This document shows positions 57,347 through 64,000 of a DNA stretch of 64,000 nt, one piece after another; within the stretch, counting starts at the first letter, position 1, and the number at the start of each line of letters is the position of its first letter. A model generated the notes under the pieces. That model was not told the DNA's origin. It was given only the letters and a program-made list of their open reading frames with translations, and did not search any database. The position numbers and the translations under genes were made by a program. Source of the DNA: Amycolatopsis sp. cg9 (GTDB lineage Bacteria; Actinomycetota; Actinomycetes; Mycobacteriales; Pseudonocardiaceae); the NCBI RefSeq assembly GCF_041346945.1, contig NZ_CP166850.1, forward strand, positions 5,750,501 to 5,814,500. Reading direction: 5' to 3'.

Positions 57347-57362
57347 CTGACACTGATGTCAG
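57347..57362 (+). promoter_or_regulatory. MerR-type operator, CTGACA-N4-TGTCAG
   Basis: A perfect 6-bp inverted repeat with a 4-bp spacer in the 108-bp gap between the divergent MerR and old yellow enzyme genes, 56 bp before the enzyme's GTG. MerR proteins bind such repeats between -35 and -10; GATTCTAG just after it could hold the -10. Confidence 0.72.
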
Positions 57363-57417
57363 ATTCTAGCGTGGGTGGCACGCCCGGTGCGGGCGCCGCC
57401 CTCTCAAGGAGCCTGAC

Positions 57418-58491
57418 GTGACATCTCTGTTCGACCGCCACGAAGTCGGCGGCCTGGTCCTGCCCAACCGGGTGGTGATGGCCCCGATGACGCGGGTCCG
57501 CGCCGCCGCGGGCGGGCTCGCGACGCCGTCGATGGCGACCTACTACGCCCAGCGCGCGACGGCCGGGCTGATCGTGACCGAGGGGGTGCAGCCGAGCCTG
57601 CTCGGGCAGTCGAACCCCGGGACGCCCGGGCTGCACACCGGCGAGCAGGTCGCCTCCTGGCGCCAGGTGACGGCGGCGGTGCACGCCAACGGCGGCCGGC
57701 TCTTCGCGCAGATCATGCACGGCGGGCGGGTTTCCCACCCCGGCACCACCGGGCTCCAGCCGGTCGGCCCGTCGGCGGTGCCCGCGGCCGGTGCCGTCTT
57801 CACCCCCGCCGGACCCCGGCCGGCGCCGGTGCCGCGGGCGCTGGAACCGGCGGAGGTGCCCGAGCAAGCGCGGTCCTACGCCGACGCGGCCCGCCGGGCC
57901 GTCGACGCCGGCTTCGACGGGGTGGAGCTCCACGGCGCCAACGGGTACCTGATCTCGCAGTTCCTGTCGTCGAACGCGAACCTGCGCACCGATCGCTACG
58001 GCGGCTCGGTCGCCAACCGGATCCGGTTCGCCGTCGAGGCGGCCGCCGGCACCGCGGAGGCCGTCGGCGGTGCCCGGACCGGCATCCGGCTTTCCCCGGG
58101 CGGCACGTTCTGGGGCGTCGAGGAGGCCGACGTCGCCGAGCTGTACCCCGCGCTGCTGCGCGAGCTGGCCGGCCTCGGGCTCGCCTACGTCCACCTCGAG
58201 GCCACTGTGGACGAAGACGTCCTGCTGCGGCTGCGGCGGGCCTGGCCGGGCACCCTCGTCGTCAACCCCACGGTCCCGATGGGACCGAAGCAGACCGGGC
58301 GCGCCGAGGCCGATCACTGGCTCGGGCTCGGCGCGGACCTCATCAGCTTCGGCCGCGCGTTCATCGCCAACCCCGACCTGGTCGAGCGGCTGCGCACCGG
58401 GCTCCCGCTCGCGCCGGTCGACGAAGCGACGTTCTACGAAGGCGGCGACGCGGGCTACCTGACCTACCCGGCGTACCGGCACACGGCGTGA
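57418..58491 (+). CDS. Alkene reductase of the old yellow enzyme family
   Basis: A 357-residue FMN enzyme (NemA/OYE type). Seen: NRVVMAPMTRVRA (about residues 18-30), IMHGGRVSHP (about 100), substrate-binding HGAN in VELHGANGYLISQFLSS (about 172-188), then NLRTDRYGGS and FGRAFIANPDL near the end. It reduces activated C=C bonds (enones, maleimides, nitroalkenes or nitrate esters) with NADPH. GTG 57418 with AAGGAGCC. Controlled in all likelihood by the divergent MerR. Confidence 0.92.
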   Translation: MTSLFDRHEVGGLVLPNRVVMAPMTRVRAAAGGLATPSMATYYAQRATAGLIVTEGVQPSLLGQSNPGTPGLHTGEQVASWRQVTAAVHANGGRLFAQIMHGGRVSHPGTTGLQPVGPSAVPAAGAVFTPAGPRPAPVPRALEPAEVPEQARSYADAARRAVDAGFDGVELHGANGYLISQFLSSNANLRTDRYGGSVANRIRFAVEAAAGTAEAVGGARTGIRLSPGGTFWGVEEADVAELYPALLRELAGLGLAYVHLEATVDEDVLLRLRRAWPGTLVVNPTVPMGPKQTGRAEADHWLGLGADLISFGRAFIANPDLVERLRTGLPLAPVDEATFYEGGDAGYLTYPAYRHTA

Positions 58492-58513
58492 GCGCCCGGC
58501 CCGCCGGTCTTCG

Positions 58514-59893
58514 TCACCCCTCGGCGGCGCGGGCGATCGACCGGGCGAGCCACCCGAACACCAGGTCGTGCGCCGGTTTCTGCAGGTGCCAGTAGGCGTC
58601 GCCGAGGCGGCCGGCGGGGGTGAACCGCACCCGCTGCCGCAGCAGGCTCGCGGAGCCGGCCGGTTCCGCGAGCAAGGTCAGCTCGGCGACGCCGGGCAGG
58701 CGCATGTCGGCGGTCAGCACGAGCTCACGGCGGGCGTCGTCCCGGTGCCGGACGGTCCAGAAGTCGATGACGTCCCCGGTCCCCGGGTGGTCCGGGCGCC
58801 CGCGGTAGAGCCCCGCACCGCCGAGGACCTGGTCGAGCAGGCCGCGCAGGGCCCACGCGGGGCCGGGCGGGAAGCGGCCGCTTTCCCCGCCCAGCGCGGT
58901 GATCGCCCGCCACAGCCGCTCCGGGGTGGCGGCCGAGCTCGCGGTGTTCTCCTCCTGGTACGACCGCCCCGGCGGCGCGCCCGGCAGCGGAACTCCGAGT
59001 GCCGCCCGCAAGGCGTTGTCGAGGCTGGTGGCGCCGCCGGGCGGGGCGGGCAGGACGGTCTCCACCGGGACGTCGGCCGGGAGCAGGTCGTGCTCGAGCG
59101 ACGCGAACAAGCCGGCCGCGACGGCGGGGGGAACGGGCGAGGCCACCCCGGCGACGCGGGCGGCGATCCCGTGCGACCACAACGGTGCCGGCAGCGCGAG
59201 GGCGGCGGGCCTGCGCAGCACGCGGGCGCACCGGCGAACCAAGTCGTGGTAGCTGATCGTCTCCGGGCCGCTGACGTCGAACCGGCCTCGCAGCGGCGCG
59301 GACTCGACGGCGGCCCGGAGGTAGTGCCGGACGTCGGCGAGCGCGACCGGGCGGCTCCGCCGGGCGGTCCACCGCGGCCGCGGCCGGATCGGCAGCCGCG
59401 CGGTCCGGGACAGCAGTTCGACCCCGGCCGATCCCGGGCCGAGGATCATCGAGGCCTGCAAGGCGATCGCCGGGACTTCGCCGCCGAGCAGGACGTCGGC
59501 CACTTCCGAGCGCGACGCCAGGTGCGGCGACGTCGCGGCCACCGGCCGTGGCCCGCCGAGGTAGACGATCCGCCCGGCCCGAGCCGAGGCGGCCGCGGCG
59601 GCGAGGCGTTCGGCGATGACGCGGTCCTGCTCGGTGAAGTCGGTCCGGGCCAGCGAGTGCACGAGGTGGAAGACCACGTCCGCACCGCCGACCGCGGTCT
59701 CGAGCGCGCGCGGATCCGCGGCGTTCCCGAGCGTCACCTCGACTTGGTCGGGGAAGCGGTGCTCGGCGGAGCGGGAGAGCACGCGCACCGGGTGCCCGGC
59801 GGCGACCAGGTCGGCGACGAGCGCCCGGCCGACGAAGCCGGTCGCTCCCAGTACCGTGCAGCGCGGTGGGCCGGTGCGTCGCGGGGATGTCAT
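58514..59893 (-). CDS. NAD(P)-binding protein fused to DUF2867
   Basis: A 459-residue two-part protein. Residues 1-290: an atypical SDR of the NmrA/epimerase-like branch, starting VLGATGFVGRALVADL (about 14-29) with VRVLSRS after the second strand (NADPH type) and no YxxxK. Residues about 310-459: DUF2867, an SRPBCC-like ligand-binding fold (RLWRAITALGGESGRFP, DFWTVRHRDDARRELVL, RQRVRFTPAG). Proteins of this pairing are often next to CarH/LitR, photolyase or lipid genes in actinomycetes. ATG overlaps the end of the 33-codon mini-ORF upstream (ATGA). Confidence 0.85.
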   Translation of the reverse strand: MTSPRRTGPPRCTVLGATGFVGRALVADLVAAGHPVRVLSRSAEHRFPDQVEVTLGNAADPRALETAVGGADVVFHLVHSLARTDFTEQDRVIAERLAAAAASARAGRIVYLGGPRPVAATSPHLASRSEVADVLLGGEVPAIALQASMILGPGSAGVELLSRTARLPIRPRPRWTARRSRPVALADVRHYLRAAVESAPLRGRFDVSGPETISYHDLVRRCARVLRRPAALALPAPLWSHGIAARVAGVASPVPPAVAAGLFASLEHDLLPADVPVETVLPAPPGGATSLDNALRAALGVPLPGAPPGRSYQEENTASSAATPERLWRAITALGGESGRFPPGPAWALRGLLDQVLGGAGLYRGRPDHPGTGDVIDFWTVRHRDDARRELVLTADMRLPGVAELTLLAEPAGSASLLRQRVRFTPAGRLGDAYWHLQKPAHDLVFGWLARSIARAAEG

Positions 59894-59920
59894 CGTGGTC
59901 CTGGTCGGGTGGCGGCGTCG
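59844..59920. repeat. 77-bp direct repeat, copy 1
   Basis: Matches 59942-60018 at 72 of 77 positions with no gap. It covers the first 17 codons of the SDR-DUF2867 gene and the sequence just upstream of it. The period is 98 bp. Confidence 0.9.
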
Positions 59921-59991
59921 GCGTGCGTCCGGCCGGCGAATGCTCCCAGTACCGTGCGGCGCGGTGGGCCGGTGCGTTGTGGGGATTTCAT
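59890..59991 (-). CDS. 33-codon mini-ORF created by the duplication
   Basis: ATG at 59991 overlaps the glycosyltransferase stop, and its own TGA overlaps the ATG of the SDR-DUF2867 gene. The product begins MKSPQRTGPPRRTVLGA, which copies the SDR start (MTSPRRTGPPRCTVLGA), and ends DAATRPGPR, which copies the glycosyltransferase end. It is a scar between two coupled genes rather than a gene with its own function, but it probably is translated because both ATGA couplings are kept. Confidence 0.6.
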   Translation of the reverse strand: MKSPQRTGPPRRTVLGAFAGRTHADAATRPGPR

Positions 59992-60018
59992 CGGGGTCCT
60001 GGTCGGGTGGCGGCGTCG
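59942..60018. repeat. 77-bp direct repeat, copy 2
   Basis: The second copy covers the last 9 codons of the glycosyltransferase gene (DAATRPGPR and stop) and the first 17 codons of the mini-ORF. Five mismatches to copy 1. Confidence 0.9.
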
Positions 60019-62075
60019 AGCAGGTTCGCGGTCGCCGGTCGTGCGCTGGTGGCGGCGGTGCGCTGGTAGACGGCGGCGAAGCGGCTCGCGACCTCGTGGA
60101 TGCCGAAGCGTCGCGTGACGGTGGCCCGGCCGGCGGCCGCCATCGCCCGGGCGCGGGCCGGGTCGCCGGCCACGCCGCGGACGAACGTCGTGAGCGCGTC
60201 GCCGAATGCGGCGAGGGTGGCGGTGTCGGCGAGCAGGCCGTTGCGGCCGTGGTCGATGTAGTGGCCGAGGCCGCCGCGGCGGGGGCCGAGCACGACCAGC
60301 CCGGCGTCCATGGCTTCGAGGACGGCGATGCCGAACTCCTCCTTGCGGCTGGGGCAGACGTAGAGGTGCGGGGTCGGCGCGGGCAGCCAGTGGGCCAGGC
60401 CGTGCTCCAGCGAGCGGACGTCCTCGTTGCTCACGGCGGCGAGCACCGCCAGGCGCCCCGCCGCGGCCGGGTAGCGGCTCGCCAGGTCCAGGATACGGGT
60501 GAGGATCCGGGATTCGTCGGCGGTCGGGTGCGCGGGGTCGCCGCCGACGAGCACGAGCGCGGTGTGCCGGTACAGGTCGCGGGTCAGCCACGCTTCGACG
60601 AGCAGATCCTGGTGCTTGACCGGGTGCAACCGGCCCACGGACAGCATGATCGGCAGGCCGCGGGCTTCGGGGACGAGCCGGGGCAGCCCGGAACCGGGCT
60701 CGAACAAGGACGCGATCAGCTGCTCCTGGCGGGCGTCGGCCGCGGCCACGGGTGAGAGCATCGGGATGCCCTCGGCCAGTGACTCCGGCTCCGGGCGCTC
60801 CCGCAGCCGGGGGAAGTACGCGGCGAGTTCCCCGGCCGGCCGGCCGGGCAGTCCGATCAGGACGTCGGCGGCCGCCACCAGCCGGTCGGCCACGTACATC
60901 CGGTGCAGGTCGAACCGCGCCGCCCCGCGGTCCACCGCGAGGCCGGGCCGGTACCGCTCGGCCAGCGCGCGGTGCGGGTCCGCGGTGAGGGTGAACACGG
61001 TCCGCGCGCCCATCGCCCGGGCGGCGTCGGCGACCGCGGCCGAACCGTCGTCGGAGTAGCGCACGTGGACGACGTCGGGGAGGCAGTCCGCGAGCCACAG
61101 CAGGTGCCGGGCGAGGAACCCGATCGCGGAGCGGTGCCGGGACAGTGCGGTCTGTGCCGGTGCCCCGGGGGAGTCGACGGGCAGCCGCAGCACCACGTGC
61201 CCGTGGTCGTCGGCGTCGATCAGCGCGGCCCGGTCGCGCAGCAGGTCCTGCCCGGCGAGGGTCAGCGTCACGACCCGCGCGATGCCGTCGTGGCGGGACA
61301 ACGCCGAGCCGAGGTGCCGCAGCAGCACCGTGAGGCCGCCGCTGGCGCCGGCACCGGGCTGGTCGAAGCTGCCCAGCAGCATCGACTGCGCCACCGTCAG
61401 CCCGCCCCGGTCCGCCGCCGGGATCGTCCACAACGGACTTTCGAAGCCCTGGCCGGACTGCCGGGCGAGGCACACCGCGGAAAGGGCGTGGTCGAAGGGA
61501 TCCGCGGCCCCGGCGTGCGCGGCGGCCAGGATTCCGGCCGCCTCCGGCGAGTCGCCGAGCTGGGAGAGGTAGCGCCACGCGGCGTGCCGGTACCCGCGAT
61601 CGGCCGGAGCGCCGGCCACCGCGCCGACCGGCAGGCAGTGAAGCCCGTGCCGTTCCGCCAGGTCCAGCAGGAGCGCGCCGCGCCGGGGTGACGCACCGGC
61701 GAACGCGCCGGCGATCGCCTCGGCCGCGGCGGCCGCGCCGTGCACGGCGACCGCGTCGGCGAACAGGTCGAGGGCGACGGAGCCGGCCAGGTCGTCGAGG
61801 GCGGCGTCGCCGGTTTCCGGGGTCGCGGCGAGGACCTCGCCGGCGCCGGGCGCACCGGCTCCGCGGGTGAGGGCGCGCAGCCGGGCCACCGCGCCGTCGG
61901 GATCGGCCCCGCTCGGCGGGTCGCCGGCGTACTCGACCAGCGCGGGCCCGGCGAAGTCCGGGTGGAGGGCACGGCGGACCGCGCCGACCCGGACCGGGTC
62001 GGCCCCGGGCGTGAACGTGCGAAGGACCGCCAACGGGTCGGCGGTGACGGTGCTCCGGGTGTCCTGAACGATCAC
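59988..62075 (-). CDS. Large GT4-type glycosyltransferase (sucrose-synthase-like layout)
   Basis: A 695-residue protein. The first 250 residues have no motif I know (mainly helical, Ala-rich). After that comes a GT-B domain: GSFDQPGAGASGGLTVLLRHLG (about residues 262-283), DVVHVRYSDDG, then MLSVGRLHPVKHQDLLVEAW (about 470) and KEEFGIAVLEAMDAGLVVLG (about 575) with the EX7E motif. The order and the GGLTVLL loop recall sucrose synthase/sucrose-phosphate synthase-like enzymes. GTG 62075 chosen (GGAGCA upstream). It is divergent from the next glycosyltransferase. Its end is coupled to the mini-ORF and SDR-DUF2867. Confidence 0.8.
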   Translation of the reverse strand: MIVQDTRSTVTADPLAVLRTFTPGADPVRVGAVRRALHPDFAGPALVEYAGDPPSGADPDGAVARLRALTRGAGAPGAGEVLAATPETGDAALDDLAGSVALDLFADAVAVHGAAAAAEAIAGAFAGASPRRGALLLDLAERHGLHCLPVGAVAGAPADRGYRHAAWRYLSQLGDSPEAAGILAAAHAGAADPFDHALSAVCLARQSGQGFESPLWTIPAADRGGLTVAQSMLLGSFDQPGAGASGGLTVLLRHLGSALSRHDGIARVVTLTLAGQDLLRDRAALIDADDHGHVVLRLPVDSPGAPAQTALSRHRSAIGFLARHLLWLADCLPDVVHVRYSDDGSAAVADAARAMGARTVFTLTADPHRALAERYRPGLAVDRGAARFDLHRMYVADRLVAAADVLIGLPGRPAGELAAYFPRLRERPEPESLAEGIPMLSPVAAADARQEQLIASLFEPGSGLPRLVPEARGLPIMLSVGRLHPVKHQDLLVEAWLTRDLYRHTALVLVGGDPAHPTADESRILTRILDLASRYPAAAGRLAVLAAVSNEDVRSLEHGLAHWLPAPTPHLYVCPSRKEEFGIAVLEAMDAGLVVLGPRRGGLGHYIDHGRNGLLADTATLAAFGDALTTFVRGVAGDPARARAMAAAGRATVTRRFGIHEVASRFAAVYQRTAATSARPATANLLDAATRPGPR

Positions 62076-62131
62076 TGCGCTGCTCCGATGGCCGGGTCGT
62101 AGGGTTGCGGGGGAAGAGGGAGGTGGCCGGG

Positions 62132-63502
62132 ATGACGGCAGCGCGGATCGTGGTGGTGAGCCCGCCGTTCGCTTCGCACGCGCGTCCACTCGCGACGGTG
62201 GGGGCGGCACTCGCGGCCGCCGGCGCCGACGTGACTTTCGCCTGTGCGCCGGCCTTCGCGGGCCTGGCCGCCGAGCACGGACTGCCGTTCGCGGCGCTGG
62301 CGTTCGGCGACAACGCGAACACGGGCATCGCCGAACGCACCCGCCAGGAAGCCGACGGCGTGCGGCGGCTGGCCGAGTTCCTCGACGCCACCCGCGCCGG
62401 CGCGGTGCCCGCCCTGCTGGCCCAGGCCGGGCACCGGCGGGCCGACCTGCTGCCCGACCCCGGCGGCGTGCTCGGCTCGGTCCGGGCCCTCGACGAGCGG
62501 CTGCGCCCGGACTGGTACCTGGTCGACCAGCTGGCCTACGCCGTCACGCTCGCGGTGTACGCCCTCGGCCGCCGCTGGGCCGCCTTCTGCCCCGGCCACC
62601 CCAGCTACGTCCTGGCAGGGACCGGCCGCTTCTTCGGGCTGCCGCCGTACTGGCCGGACCCGATCCGGCCCACCGACGGCGAACTGGGCCGGTTGCGCGC
62701 CGCGGCCGAGGAGAACGACCGGGCGTTCACCGGGCTGTTCGCCCGGTTTCTCGCCGATCACGCCCCGGACCGGCAGGTGCCGCGAAGCGCTTTCGGGCTG
62801 ACTTCGCCGGAGGCGGTGCTGTTCAACTACCCCGAACTGCCCTGGTTGCCGGACCTCCCGGCCGGTCCCGCCCGGATCTTCGCCGGGCACTGCAGCGACG
62901 TCGGGACGGCGGTGCTGCCTGCCGACTGGGCCGAGCGAGCCGACGCGCTGACCGGGGGCGGGCGGCGACGGCTCGTGCTCGTGTCGTTCGGGACGTTCCT
63001 GTCCGCCCGGGACGACGTCGTGCGCACGGTGGTCCGCGGGCTGCTCGACGTGCGCGGCGTGTCGGTGCTGGTGGCCGCCGGTGACCGCGCGGCCGGTCTC
63101 CGTGCGGAGTTCGACGGCGAGCCGGGGGTCCACGTCGCCGACCAGGTGCCCCAGCGAGCTCTGCTTCCGCGCTCGGCCGCCGTCGTGCACCACGGCGGCA
63201 ACAACTCCTTCACCGAGTGCCTGGCCGCGGGCGTGCCCGCGGTGGCCCTGCCGTTCTCCAGCGACCAGTTCGCCGTGGCCCACGACCTCGAACGGATTCC
63301 GGCCGGCCGGGTGCTCGATCCCCACGGCGTCACCCTCGGCGCGGTGACCGCGGCCGTGACCGAAGTGCTCGCGGCAGCTCGTGGGCACGGCGAAGCCGGG
63401 CGCCGGCTGCTCGCCGGACGCGGACCGCGACCGGCGGCGCTCGAACTGCTGTCGGCCATGCGCAGCCTTCCGGCAGTCGATGCAGAAGCGATGCGAAGCT
63501 GA
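62132..63502 (+). CDS. MGT/UGT-type (GT1) glycosyltransferase
   Basis: A 456-residue GT-B enzyme of the macrolide-type GT1 group: VVVSPPFASHARPLATVGAAL at the start (acceptor side) and HHGGNNSFTECLAAGVPAVALP (about residues 355-376), the donor signature. The signature reads GGNNS where secondary-metabolite GTs often have GGxGT, and FSSDQFAVAHDLE follows, as in carotenoid (CrtX-like) and MGT enzymes. It may glycosylate a lipid, carotenoid or natural product. ATG 62132 with AGGGAGG 8 bp before it. Confidence 0.85.
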   Translation: MTAARIVVVSPPFASHARPLATVGAALAAAGADVTFACAPAFAGLAAEHGLPFAALAFGDNANTGIAERTRQEADGVRRLAEFLDATRAGAVPALLAQAGHRRADLLPDPGGVLGSVRALDERLRPDWYLVDQLAYAVTLAVYALGRRWAAFCPGHPSYVLAGTGRFFGLPPYWPDPIRPTDGELGRLRAAAEENDRAFTGLFARFLADHAPDRQVPRSAFGLTSPEAVLFNYPELPWLPDLPAGPARIFAGHCSDVGTAVLPADWAERADALTGGGRRRLVLVSFGTFLSARDDVVRTVVRGLLDVRGVSVLVAAGDRAAGLRAEFDGEPGVHVADQVPQRALLPRSAAVVHHGGNNSFTECLAAGVPAVALPFSSDQFAVAHDLERIPAGRVLDPHGVTLGAVTAAVTEVLAAARGHGEAGRRLLAGRGPRPAALELLSAMRSLPAVDAEAMRS

Positions 63503-63572
63503 CCCTCGCGTGCCGTGCATCCACGGCTGATCGGCCACTTCGTGCTTCAATACGCGTTCAAGAGGAGGCCCG

Positions 63573-64000
63573 ATGAGCAGTGCCGCCGGGGCGCGGTCCC
63601 TCAGTTCGAGTGAGGTGGCGCGGACGCTGGGCGTGTCGCAGGTGACGCTGCGCACCTGGGAGCAGCGATACGGGATCGGTGCATCGGAGCGCGCGGAGAA
63701 CGGCCGGCGGCGGTTCACCCCCGAGGACGTCGGACGGCTGCGCCGGATGCGGGCGCTCCAGGCCCAGGGGACCGGCGCGCGCGAGGCCGCCCGGCTGGTG
63801 CTGGACCGGTCGGCCGCCGAGGTGACCGCCGGGCAGCGCCGGCAACGGCTCGCCGAGGCCGCGGAGTCGCTCGACCTGGCCACCATGGGCGGTTTGGTCG
63901 ACGACGCGCTCGGCAGCCTGGGCGTGGCGAAGGCGTGGACCGAGGTCGTCGGGCCCGTGCTGCGAGCCATCGGGGAACGGTGGGCGAGGCACGGCGACCG
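63573..64000 (+). CDS. MerR-type regulator, CarH/LitR-like, N-terminal part
   Basis: The gene runs off the right edge after about 142 residues. MerR HTH in about residues 9-75: LSSSEVARTLGVSQVTLRTWEQRYGI and NGRRRFTPEDVGRLRRMRALQAQG. From about 90 begins a helical bundle (EAAESLDLATMGGLVDDALG, then WTEVVGPVLRAIGERWARHG), the start of the B12-binding region of CarH/LitR photoreceptors. The His and Trp that clasp the cobalamin would come later. ATG 63573 has AGAGGAGG. CarH/LitR represses light-induced carotenoid or photolyase genes in the dark, which would fit neighbouring glycosyltransferases. Confidence 0.8.
   Translation, partial: MSSAAGARSLSSSEVARTLGVSQVTLRTWEQRYGIGASERAENGRRRFTPEDVGRLRRMRALQAQGTGAREAARLVLDRSAAEVTAGQRRQRLAEAAESLDLATMGGLVDDALGSLGVAKAWTEVVGPVLRAIGERWARHGD

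Noticed and set aside
1..64000. CRISPR arrays, rRNA, tRNA, integrase-att structures
   Set aside because: I looked for regularly spaced repeats, tRNA-like cloverleafs with CCA-proximal arms and phage or IS genes and saw none. A covariance search could still find a small RNA missed by eye.

Overview
The window is very GC-rich DNA with many GTG starts, tightly packed operons joined by ATGA/GTGA/TGATG overlaps, and large numbers of SDRs, XRE/MmyB regulators, MFS pumps, a P450 and glycosyltransferases. This points to an actinomycete, most likely Pseudonocardiaceae (Amycolatopsis-like). The organism is inferred from gene content and style, not proven. I saw no rRNA, tRNA, CRISPR array, intact transposase or phage gene.

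Layout. (1) 1-6.4 kb: a catabolic unit of a divergent SDR, a cupin, a fused FAD/Fe-S 2-hydroxyacid dehydrogenase and an aldehyde dehydrogenase, followed by an IclR regulator. A large inverted repeat of the same design lies in both control regions. (2) 6.4-10.2 kb: a three-subunit molybdenum aldehyde oxidase of PaoABC type with a Tat leader. (3) 10.2-22.8 kb: an oxidoreductase island with four XRE/MmyB regulators in two subfamilies, two closely related zinc alcohol dehydrogenases, five NAD(P) or flavin enzymes and small accessory proteins. Two distinct palindromes (GGTGTAC-N5-GTACACC and GGGAG-N6-CTCCC) mark its promoters, one palindrome per regulator subfamily. (4) 22.8-26.2 kb: a decayed cation/proton antiporter, a tandem-domain esterase and an MHS-type transporter. 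(5) 26.3-27.5 kb: gene-poor stretch with a possible AbrB-like remnant and a secreted cysteine-containing protein.

(6) 27.8-35.7 kb: the conserved nitrogen-starvation cluster known from Mycobacterium (MSMEG_0565-0572) and Synechocystis (sll0783-sll0787). It has a flavoprotein, amidohydrolase, Sll0783-like protein, radical SAM protein, GNAT/AIR-synthase fusion, nitrilase and glycosyltransferase. A second tandem nitrilase-fold gene has lost the catalytic Glu and Cys. (7) 35.7-37.8 kb: a lower-GC, gene-poor stretch ending in a beta-propeller lectin-like gene. (8) 38-50.6 kb: mixed metabolic genes (LysR with hydrolase and pump, a nitroreductase with an in-frame stop, a phosphotransferase-fold kinase, FAH-family enzyme, aldo/keto reductase, VOC protein, WYL regulator, P450, metallo-hydrolase).

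(9) 51-54.5 kb: a membrane-spanning XRE regulator whose outside domain is a glycoside-hydrolase fold that appears to have lost both catalytic glutamates, divergent from a secreted ricin-type lectin. (10) 54.6-58.5 kb: two regulator/reductase pairs (HxlR with quinone oxidoreductase; MerR with old yellow enzyme, with a clear operator) and a DMT-type membrane protein. (11) 58.5-64 kb: an SDR-DUF2867 protein, two glycosyltransferases and the start of a CarH/LitR-like MerR regulator. A 77-bp direct repeat at the junction of two of these genes has created a 33-codon mini-ORF.
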